From: Amphiura filiformis
Taxonomy: Eukaryota > Echinodermata > Ophiuroidea > Amphilepidida > Amphiuridae
NCBI RefSeq assembly: GCF_039555335.1
Contig: NC_092635.1
Coordinates: forward strand, 69,910,058 to 69,974,057
Reading direction: 5' to 3'
Length of the DNA: 64,000 nucleotides
The notes beneath the pieces are model-generated. The model saw only the letters and a program-made list of their open reading frames with translations. It was not told the DNA's origin and made no database searches. Positions 35,097 through 45,200 of the stretch are shown here, one piece after another. Each line of letters starts with the position of its first letter. Position 1 is the stretch's first letter. Both the position numbers and the translations under genes were made by a program.

Positions 35097-35736
35097 ATTG
35101 TCATTTTGACAGTAAGTAAAATTAAGAAGCTCTGGGTAGTACTAGCAGCGATCTCGTAATATTATATGCAAATACCAACAGCCAAATTATGAAGTTCGTG
35201 GATAATTAAACGGTCAAAATTAATTTAAATTGTATGAAATCAAAACTGAAATACTCACCTTTTCCTGAGTTTCTTCCTTAGTGTCTATATAGTGTTTATT
35301 GATGTGTCAATTATTACACCTCCGTTATCTTATTCCTCATAAAACAACATTCTCAAGATAGGATAATATAAAGAATCACATGCAAATCAGGATGATGATG
35401 CAGCGAGTATGTAATTTCTCTTTATTGGTAGCTGGTTTATAATAGCGTGCTGACGATAACTACTAAAACATCGGACTTTGATCAGAACGTTCATTTTGTA
35501 TCAACAAATATCAGACACTCCCTGAGAAACCGAGGGTAAAGTCGAAGCATATCTATTTCAAATATTCTCTATAATTATTTCTTTCTATGAGAGTTTGTTT
35601 TATGGGTGTTTAAAATAATTCTGGTGACTGTTATCTAATGTTGCAATTGTCTATATGAAATTGAAAAAAAAATACAGTGATTAATATAGGGCTGCCAAAC
35701 ACGAAATTGCCGATTCATTCGGCAATGCAGTGGCGA

Positions 35737-35980
35737 GTCCCGTCAACCATGGACCGATCAACTATGGGCTTAAAAAAAAACCCGTAAGCGTGGACCGTAT
35801 TTCATACCGTGGACCTAATCGGTATACTCCCAGCGAACCGTGGACTGACCCTATATCTCAATAGTGGACTCACCGGTGAACGCATTTTAGGGTTTTATAT
35901 TGCCATCTTATGTGTTACACCGTGGACATCCACGGTTAGTTGTGTGTCACTGTCCACGGTTTATCAGAATGTCCACGTTT
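35737..35980. repeat. Cluster of CCGTGGAC motifs in both orientations
   Basis: TGGAC occurs at about 35,750, 35,791, 35,810, 35,841, 35,865 and 35,923, and GTCCA (inverted) at about 35,952 and 35,971, with ATCCACGG at 35,928. Spacings are irregular, so it is not a simple tandem repeat. Confidence 0.7.
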
Positions 35981-36121
35981 GATGGGTCTTTTTTAATCTA
36001 TGCTATGGTAGTACAAACATTCACTGAAATTGCACTATTTAGGCCAAATAATATTGCTCAATTGTAGACACCTTTGCAGGTTGATGATCATTCATGTAAT
36101 TATTTCGTGTAAACTATAATA

Positions 36122-36188
36122 AACCTAACCCCAAGTATAATCCTAACCCTAATCCTAACTCTACCCTAACCCTAAACTAACCATAACC
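36122..36188. repeat. Degenerate interstitial telomere-like tract
   Basis: CCTAACCC, TCCTAACCCTAATCCTAAC and CCCTAACCCTAAACTAACC in about 67 bp. It is an imperfect (CCCTAA)n, the animal telomere repeat. Confidence 0.6.
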
Positions 36189-37159
36189 TTAATTTTATGT
36201 AAAATTATGAAGGAATTGCCCATTTCCACCTCTCCTATTACACCTGTTCCCTATTTCCCCTTACCCCCGAAAAAATCCTGTGCTGTCCAAGGGTCTTATC
36301 AACTCACTCGAATCGGGGACAATGACAAATCAAGCTATTACATGACAGATCATATCATAAGGAGGTACACGCACTATAGGAATAGGAGTTGCTATACACG
36401 TATACCTTCACCTTGTACTTGATATCAGATTTGCTGATAATAAATTAAACCCGGAAATGTTAGCTCATTTTGAGTGTTACAATGAAGGGAATTTACCGGG
36501 GGAATTTGTCACAGGGGCTAGATGATTCCGGGGCCCCAAGATCCAGAGGACACCAAAGACCCCATATTTTTCATATTTGCCCTCAAACATTGCAACCTTT
36601 TCTTTGGTTAAAATGTTTTTAAGGACTATTTGAGACCATGCACTATTTTCTTTTTTAATCAAAACCATTTCCCCCCTGTGGAGCTAGCTGGAAATAGGTC
36701 AAAATATAGTATCTGAATCCTTTTGATGAGAGGAATACACTGGTACTAAGTATATAGTTCAAAATTTGAGCCCTGCATAAGCGGCCATTTTTGATTTATG
36801 CAAATTAGCATTTTTCCCAACTTCCCTTTTCTCATTTTTGTTTGTTTGTTTGTTTGTTTTTTGATACTTACAAAAACAAAAACACATTTCTGTACCAATT
36901 TTGTCCAGGTATAGAGCCTACCCATTTTTTTTCCTAGATTAGCCTAAACACACTTTTTTGTGTTGTGCGCATTGGTGCAATGTGTGTAATATGTAGATGT
37001 GTTTTTTTATTATCTGTTTTTGTTTCATTTTTGATTTTAAAAAATCCAGTGTTGTGTAATGTAATTCTTGTACTGATGTATTTGACTATATAAAAACATC
37101 CACTGAGACAAAAAAACACATATACCTACAAACGAAGTAGAAAAAAAACACTGCAAGTA

Positions 37160-37200
37160 GTACACTGATAACACATAATGATTATGTGTTATCAGTGTAC
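37160..37200. repeat. Perfect 41-bp palindrome
   Basis: GTACACTGATAACACATAAT, one G, and its exact reverse complement ATTATGTGTTATCAGTGTAC. It lies at the left edge of repeat family 2 copy c. Confidence 0.92.
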
Positions 37201-37410
37201 ACCATAGGCCGTAGATCCCGAGGATGGGGGATAAAGCCCCCAATATTTTGATAGGGGTGGTCCATAAATCATCCCCCACATGTTGACGCCTGTATGCCAC
37301 ATGTTTGCGCACCTCACGCCACTTTTGCACCAGTTTAGCTTCAATATAGCAAAGTTTTTTGCGCGCTTCGCGCGCATTTGCACTATGAACTTATTCTGTC
37401 GCCATTGTTG
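37201..37410 (+). mobile_element. Dispersed repeat family 2, copy c (partial)
   Basis: CCGTAGATCCCGAGGATGGG to ACTTATTCTGTCGCCATTG. The distal about 100 bp are missing. It contains the palindromic CGCGCGCTTCGCGCGC also seen in other copies. Confidence 0.65.
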
Positions 37411-37673
37411 TTGTGTTTTTTTGGTTTTGGTTTTGGGTTTTTTTATTTTTTTTTTTATGTTGTTGTCGAGGCCTTTTAGAGATAGGCTTACTTACAAAAA
37501 ACACATTTCTGTTCCACTTTTGTCCAGGTCCCGATATTGTTTGTTTTTTTAGATTAAAGTAACATCTGCAAGTAGGTCTATGTTACGCACATTGTTACGC
37601 ATGCCAGTTACGTTCACAGTGCCAAAATTGTAGGCGTAGGCGTGTAAGGGTAAGTGTGCATCTGAACAGATTA

Positions 37674-37825
37674 TGATATAATATTGGATGGCTGAGCATG
37701 ATACCATAACATATCGGATGAGTCATAAAAATATCGGACGAGCCAACGGCGAGTTCGATATTTGTATGACGAATCCGATATGTTATGGTATCATGCGAAA
37801 TAAGCCATCCAATATTATCATTATT
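37674..37825. mobile_element. Foldback element with ~65-bp arms, copy 1
   Basis: ATATTGGATGGCT, GATACCATAACATATCGGAT and AAATATCG on the left are inverted on the right (CGATATTTGTATGACG, ATCCGATATGTTATGGTATC, AGCCATCCAATATTA). TTAGGTTTTCTTAACTCC follows. Confidence 0.8.
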
Positions 37826-38305
37826 AGGTTTTCTTAACTCCTAATAACCCTGAAAACATAATAATGACGTTTACTTACCGTTTCCTGGTTAAACATACAT
37901 CAACTATTACGGTCCTGGTCTACTTCCATTTCGTCTGTTCCAAGTTATTTGTGGACAGCGCCATTTTTGAATCAATGCTTTTATATTATAAATCTCATGT
38001 TTCTGATATTATTAGAGGGCGTATGAACCTGTTATGAACGGATGAAAATGGATAGTCATAGCTATCAAAGGTCAAAATTATGTATTTCAGTAATTCTTTA
38101 AATCAGAAAATCTATAAAAAAATATATATATATAAAATTAAATATTTCGCAAGAGAATCGTAATATACCAATTAGGTCTAGGCCTACTCTGCAAGCAATA
38201 AGTCTGAAAGCGATACTTTTTTTGGTTAGAACTTAACTTATATAGGTCTACATATAAAAAAAATTGGTGTAACCCGACCGACCCTAAAAACCGCCGACCC
38301 GCGCT

Positions 38306-38677
38306 TCTTAAACACTATTTGTCATCTTGCTTGCATTTGTACCATCCAGCACGACCAAGTCTCCGTTCAGCATCTGATGCCACTCGGCTAAGTACCAGAC
38401 GCCATCTTCATTTTGCTTCAAATCGCACTTTCTCATATACTGCTCCCAAATCATGGAATGCTCTACCAAAGTCCGTCAGAAACTCTGATTCCATATCATC
38501 TTTTAAGAGGTCTCTGAAAACTCAGTTATTTATGCATTAATTGTCTTTTTATTTCATTGTTCCTGTTGTTTATTGTGTTTCCAATTAGCGCATCGTTCTT
38601 GATGTAGATGCGATATATAAATGCATGTAATGTAATGTAATGTAATGTAATGTAATGTAATGTAATGTAATGTAATA
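38306..38677 (+). mobile_element. LINE 3' end (CR1/L2-like) with (TGTAA)n tail
   Basis: 38,319-38,540 encodes the C-terminus typical of CR1/L2 reverse transcriptases (RLSTRRHLHFASNRTFSYTA, PKSWNALPKSVRNSDSISSF, KRSLKTQLF). A short 3' UTR ends GATATATAAATGCATGTAATG and then about ten TGTAA units (38,624-38,677). The element is 5' truncated to about 370 bp. Confidence 0.8.
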
Positions 38678-38825
38678 TATTTGTACCATATTAACCATAT
38701 ATATTTCTAACATACAGCAATAAAAATGTTTATTTTTAGTATTATTTTGAAAATTGAATTCAGTATACACAATGCATATAGCATATATTGTGCATAAGTT
38801 GTTGTTTTTTTGAGTTTTTTTTATT

Positions 38826-40696
38826 GCATATGGTCATTTTCACGGTAAAGGGTGTAACTTTGGATTTTTAACATTTTAATCCGTAGTGTTCTAATAAAGC
38901 CACAGCATTCCATAATTTTTGGCCACATAAGTCATCTAGTTATCAGCTACCTTGGGTAGCATAATCAGCTTTGGGAGTTACTGCGTTCAGTTTAAGCTGG
39001 CTTAAATGTACTTAATATTGCCATTTTGAAAAACTATAAAAAACAGTAACATTTTTGTAAAACCCTGTGTTTTCTTCAGTTAGTTCATGGATAATTTTTC
39101 TTATCCTGAAAGTACAGTCATATGTTCTGTAAACACTGCCACATTAGATTTAATTGTGAACAGCCCTGTATTTTTGAGAACCGGACTTCGATATTTGTCG
39201 TTTCGGAGGCTTCATTTTCCGTTAACAATTGTTAACAAACTTTGTGGGTGTAGCTTTGGTTCATAATTCTTGGTTATTTCTTCACTTCTTCTTGATTCAT
39301 AACAGTTGTTATCTTAACTTTAAATGGGTAACAAAAATTAGTCGATTTGCAAGCTTTTAAAATTTTTATAAAATCTTGACTTCAAAGAGCCGTTTTTCCG
39401 TTAACTTTTTTGAAGCCTCCGAAACAAACTGTTCAGCAAGCTTGTGCAAATATAAATAAAAGAGCTCATCCAATCTATTTATCAAAATGTAGCAAAGTAG
39501 ATCCTCAAGTCACATGTTTTTAAATCGTGGAGATATATATCACCGTTTGAAAATGGGACCCAATACAAACTTTCCGTTAACACTTGAAGCCTCCAAAACA
39601 AATGAAGCCTCCGAAACAACAATAAGATTAATTATCATCTATGCATATCTAAATTGGTGTGTTTCATACTGATATCTGCATTGTAATTATTACTTGATAT
39701 GTGCAGAATGTCATAAATTAAAAAAAAATTGACATTATGGTTAATGTTTGAAAAATATACTGATACCCATAAAAGCCTGTTTCGGAGGCTTCACATGCAA
39801 AAAACACCATACTTAACAAATGGGTGAAAAAATTAACATGTGATAAATCTACAATATCTGTCGCATAGAATCATTGATTCAATACACACAAGAAAATAAC
39901 AGCTTAGATGATCCCAACACTGTTGTTTTCAAAAAAACTACTTCTGCAATGTTTAACAATTGTTAACATGAAGCCTCCGAAACAAAAAAAATGACTTGCT
40001 GTGATAATTTAATTTTTGTCACAACTGAAATTCAATACTTAGAAGCAAAGCATGAAAATTGGTAATTGTGATATTTTTTACCTATTTTTTATGTCAACTT
40101 GTAGTAGTTAGCCAAATATTTTACTTTTATGATCACCTGTGTTGTTAACTGAAGCCTCCGAAACACAAATCGCTTGAATTGCCAATTCTAAAAAATAACT
40201 CCAATTTCTGTGAAACTTGGCTGGGAGGTTCCTTTCATCAAGTAGTATTTGTACATGAAGTTAGACATTCAAATTGTTTTAGGAACCCAATTAAAACTTA
40301 AAAATATGTTTAAGGTTTGGAAATTTCCATTGTAAATGACACTTGATGTTAAAAATTTTCAAAACTGCAATTACAAACATAGCAAAACATGGTATAAAAT
40401 TTAACTTATATCTGTTGACTTACTTTGGAATGGGATTTCACATGTATTCCAGCTTTCATGTCATAATTTTCTGAGGTTATGTAAAATACATTTTTTCTTA
40501 GATTTTAACCAAAATATTATGCAAATGTCAAATTTTTATTAGAAATCAAAAGGTTTAAGCCTTGAAACATTATTTTACTGGAATTTAAGTTGCTTCTATG
40601 CATGATTTCAGTAAACAGAAACATATTTAAGTGGTTTGAAATTTTGACCCTAAAAATCAAAAGTTACACCCTTTACTGTGAAAATGACCATATCGA
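38826..40696. mobile_element. 1.87-kb TIR element with repeated GAAGCCTCCGAAAC motif
   Basis: Ends are inverted: CATATGGTCATTTTCACGGT then AAAGGGTGTAACTTT on the left; AAAGTTACACCCTTT then ACTGTGAAAATGACCATATC on the right. GAAGCCTCCGAAAC lies at 39,412, 39,586 (one mismatch), 39,604, 39,970 and 40,151, and inverted at 39,200 and 39,779. TTAAC motifs (CCGTTAAC, TTAACAATTGTTAACA) sit beside most of them. There is no long reading frame, so it is non-autonomous. Confidence 0.8.
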
Positions 40697-40744
40697 AAGG
40701 TTTGGCTACAAATGGATTCTCTTTTACGCATCTATCACTGTCTA

Positions 40745-40975
40745 TGCACAGTTTCCACCTGGATGAGTACACAAATTTGTCCAAACAAAGTTAGCTTAGC
40801 AATGCCTTGTCTCTACATGTAGAGTCTGTGTTTACACTATACACGGTTGAGTGCATAGCATCATAAGAGCTGTGTGAGCTTCTAGCTGGTGACTAATGGA
40901 AAATACGGCATCTGTGATTGGTGTTTGTCAAAACCCCGAATGTTCCCTTCATCCAATCAGAAAAGTTTTTTTTAT
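40745..40975. repeat. Dispersed repeat, related to 49,310-49,545
   Basis: Shares TGCACAGTTTCC, CACGGTTGAGTGCATA, AAGAGCTGTG...GAGCTTCTAG, GATTGGT-TTTGTC-AAAC and CCCTTCAT-CA-TCAGAA in the same order. Confidence 0.6.
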
Positions 40976-42198
40976 TGAATAAGCTAACTATTTTCGCTGC
41001 CATACGGTTGTAAAATCAATGAACAATGTCTTTGCTTAAAAGAGCACTTAGAAATTGATATGTATCATTATTGTGTAATATGTAGGCTTATACTTTTATG
41101 ACATGTTTGAGCACTCAGAACGCCAGTGAATCGATGACTATAATGAGGTAATGCAAACGATCGAATGAAATAAGCACAATTTTGAGTTACACCTTTTAAA
41201 TTAATTTTCTCGGCCAAATGAAAAGCAATAATTTTCACTAAATGTCAGGAAAAGGCTATATAGGCTTAATGTTTGGCACTTTATATTTTTTTCAAACCCT
41301 GCATGGTGTTAAACTTAGGTATGACATTTACTAGGCTTCTAGTGTAAGATTATCGATTTTCACAGGCTTCAACTTGCCCCATGAACTGTTTTGAAGTGAC
41401 ATAATTCGCTAATGAAAGATATTTCCCAACTTTCTAAAGCACATCATAATTATAGGGCTATTATAACGATGATAAATTTACATGATGTCAGAATTTCGGT
41501 TTTGATTGCACCATTTCACTTCGAATTCTTTTGCCTGTTACGCCAATCAAACAATATTTTTTATGCTTCAGTTTTCTTTATTGATGCGATATTATCGCCT
41601 TTCGCTCGCAGAATAAGATGGTATTGTGTTAATTGGGCAGGGACAAAGATATATAACAACGTAATGTTATGGGACGCGTTGCCAAAAGTTGCGCATTCCT
41701 GATAACAACGCGTTACTTACAAAAGCAACGTGTTCGCGATACGTAACCCCAAATAAACGTGTGCATATTTATGGTCGACCTGTCGATGGTCGAAAATGAT
41801 TTCAGTTGCATGCATGCACGGTCTACAATTATACCTATAATACAAATAAATGGTCGAGTATCGTAATGATTCGAGTGATTAGTGTCATAAATTGATTTTG
41901 TGTCATTAACACCCGCAAATTTTCCAGCAGTATATCGAAAATCAAAATATCGAATTTCTTCGATTTGTAATGCCAATCAAAATTGATCTGTTGTTAAATT
42001 CATTGGAAATTCTAAACATGAAAAAATAAATATGCTGGGATATCAATCATAATGTGTCATTGGGCCTATAACTCAAGTAGGCTACCTGTTGCTTATTCTT
42101 GTGTGGGACTCTTGAATTTTCTTCTTCCATATCATGTCACAGGGACGTTATAACATCTTCATAGCTTCTTAAATATCTGCACACCATAACGTAGAGCC
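40976..42198. other. 5' flank of the CBM2-like gene; no further gene seen
   Basis: No TATA box or other promoter motif stands out. 41,703-41,765 (GCAACGTGTTCGCGATACGT, CCCCAAATAAACGTGTG) recurs inverted at about 43,665-43,717 in intron 2. Confidence 0.4.
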
Positions 42199-42241
42199 AT
42201 GCCGTTAATTTCACTCATTTTATTCTCTTTATTTGCTCTAG
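42199..42241 (+). CDS. CBM2-like membrane protein, exon 1 (signal peptide)
   Basis: The ATG in GAGCCATGCCG has A at -4 rather than the favoured purine at -3, so the start context is moderate. It encodes MPLISLILFSLFAL plus one base of the next codon, then donor G|GTAAGC. The stretch is all hydrophobic, as a signal peptide should be. A degraded second copy of this exon lies at about 42,366-42,412. Confidence 0.65.
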
Positions 42242-45200
42242 GTAAGCATATTTTAATATTAAAAAAAAAATACAGACTAAATTTTATACACTAAAATGAT
42301 ATTATTATATTAAAATATAATAATAATCATTTTAGTGTATAAAATTTAGTCTGTATTTTTTTTTAGAAATTGCGCTCATTTTATATTCTTTATTATAGCT
42401 CTAGGTATAGCATATTAACAGATTGATATCGTTTTAGTGTATTGAGTCAGTTTAGAAAATCGTTCTGTAATGAGCTTCGGGTTTTTCTTGTTAAATCTTG
42501 TCTACTCAGTGTATCAGTAGTATATGAGGCAGCATTGATACAGCCGAAACGTGCAAACAGGACTAAGCACCAATTAAAGAAGTATTTCGCGATCCTGGAA
42601 TCCTCTTTATATGACATTTTTCAGTATAGATATTCGCGAAAAAGGCGCATTCCCCAAATTTCAGTTGATTCCGATTTTGCGTTTGCTAGTTACGCATACG
42701 TGTAGGCCTATTACCAGAGAAGGCTTCCCATCTTCTCTGGTATAGGTATTATACTGCTGCTCTATAGACAATGTGTTGTAATTTCGTTGTCGGGTGAAAG
42801 AACGTAATTCAAATCAAATTTCACGATTGCTAAACGAATTATTCTGCAAGAATTAACATAAACATTATGAAGCCAGAGGTTTCCAGTGGTATCAAAATCT
42901 CAACCTTTTTTGAGAAAAGTGGGGATCACGAAATACCCTTTTAAAAGAACCTTGGCACGATTTTGATGAAATTATGAAATATAATAATATTTTTCATATC
43001 CTGCAGAAGAGGCGACATCTTCGTGGCCTCTTACCTTCACGATAACATCAACAGATACTGGTAGAAATCCACCTGTCTTCTGGGCACAACTTCAAGTAGA
43101 AGATCATGAATTGCTCCCTATAAATATTTGCGGAGGATGGGAGATAGAGGTTACGTTTAATCTAGATGTGGAGATTATAAGTGTAAGTTTATAACATCTG
43201 TTTTTAACAAAATGGTATCGGAATAAATTACGATTCTACACATTAAAAGGTGGAGTCAAGAAGTTGACTGATTTGTAGTAATTATTAGTCCATGGGTTGA
43301 AGTGTGCCTATTAAAAAGACGTTACCGTGAACACAAGTTAAAGAGTTTGAAAAAAATAATCAGTGGGTGGAATTTAGAGATGGTTGAACGTACCAAGTAT
43401 GAAAGTCTGAGGTTGGAGGGACATGTAGTAGGAACTTGGATTTCTATTTACATGAGACTAATAGTCTCAGGTATAAAAATTTACCGTATATATATGCGGA
43501 AACGCGTAACAGTAACTTATGTATAATGTATTTCACAATTCTTTAATTATACAAATCCAAAATTTGGGTTGATGTTACGTACCTCAATGACACTGAGTTT
43601 TGTGCTAAGATTTAACACTTTCTCAATTTGAGTTGTCTCAAATCTGTTTATAAACAAGCCGGCAAGATACACACGTTTATTTGGGGCCATTACCTATTGC
43701 GAACACGTTACTTTAGAAAGCAACGCACATGGCCGGATTTACCATTGGGCCACATAGGCCCAGGTCACATACCTTGGGCCTCCAAATTTTGGCCTGGCAC
43801 AGGGCCCCTAAAAAGGTTATCCGGAGGTACTGGTTGTCGCAATACGTAATTGCCCCAGTGCCAGTGGCTTGTGATTTAAGTTCCTCGGTTTGATGGTTAA
43901 GTTTGTTTGTTTGTTTGTTTGTTTGTTTAACTAGAGTCCTGCATCAAACTACAAAGATGTCAAATCAAGTTCAACAGTACACTACTTTGAAAACAAAGAC
44001 TACGATTCCGTGTACGTTATCGAGTCTGTGGGAGATAAATATATCAACATTCAAGGAGAGACAGCTGAACTCACCACTTTAACAGCAACAGCCATTCTAC
44101 AAGAATATTATCATCCCCCGGTTGCAGCTTGTGATAATGGAACGACATACACACTAACTGTACCACGTTGGTCGGGAGGATCAAACTTAGGAGGATTTTC
44201 GGCACTCGTTCAAGTACCAGTGGTAGAGGATATTAATGATGGATGGGAAATAGAGATTAGATTTTCAGAGCCTTTGGAGCAATTTACTCTGGTAGGTATT
44301 TCAACATGTTTAAGAAAGGCGAATAGACCCCCATCAATATTCGAAAAGGAGGAATGGTCCATGCAATTGCAATCATCTCCCAATGTTACACAAATACGTG
44401 TATTCTTAACCTCATATGTGTCTACTTTAGCTTCACAAATTGCAGATTTTCGCGCGCTTCGCGTGCATTTTTTCTAGTTTAACAGCATTTTGACCATTTT
44501 ATCTTCAAAATTTCAAATTTTGGCACGCTTTCCTCGTTTGTTCCAGGAAAGTGATCACGGTAGCAAAAAAAGAGGCCTCAATCACTCTTGATTTTCTATC
44601 CCTGCTGATATGATAGCACACTTCTTCATCCACTATCTACTGCTGATAACACACTTCTTCATCCAATATCTACTGCTGATAGCACACTTCTTCATCCAAT
44701 ATCTACTGCTGATATCACACTACTTCATCAACTATCTTCTGCTGATAGCACACTACTTCATCCCCTATCTTCTGCTGATAGCACACTACTTCATCAACTA
44801 TTTACTGCTGATAGCACACTACTTCATCCACTATCTACTGCTGATAGCATACTACTTCATCCACTATCTACTGCTGATAGCATACTACTTCATCCACTAT
44901 CTACTGCTGATAGCTCACTACCCACAACTGATAGCACACTACTTCTACTAACCACTAGTGATAGCACACTGACTACTTCATTCACTATCTACTGCTGATA
45001 GCTCACTACTTCATCACATCAACTATCTACTGCTGATAGCACACTACTTCATCCACTATCTACTGCTGATAGCTCACTACTTCATCCACTATCTACTGCT
45101 GATAGCACATTACTTCATCTACTATCTACTGCTGATAGCTCACTACTTCAACTACCCACTACTGATAGCACACTACTTCAACTAACCACTAGTGATAGCA

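Larger units (their letters stand above)
35097..37159. other. Non-coding stretch with GTGGAC cluster and telomere-like repeats
   Basis: No supported gene. It holds the cluster at 35,737-35,980, a degenerate CCCTAA run at 36,122-36,188 and (TTTG)n at about 36,837-36,862. A GTGAGT donor-like site at 35,268 (minus strand) was noted without a coding exon. Confidence 0.5.

Noticed and set aside
35265-35300. Minus-strand donor AAAAG|GTGAGT after a Glu-rich stretch
   Set aside because: The upstream sequence is short and shows no start codon or acceptor that would link it to the cadherin gene.
37870-37960. Minus-strand 5' UTR-like exon with donor AACG|GTAAGT and a 14-codon ATG frame
   Set aside because: It does not supply a signal peptide in the phase exon a needs, and it sits beside repeat sequence; only a transcript could support it.
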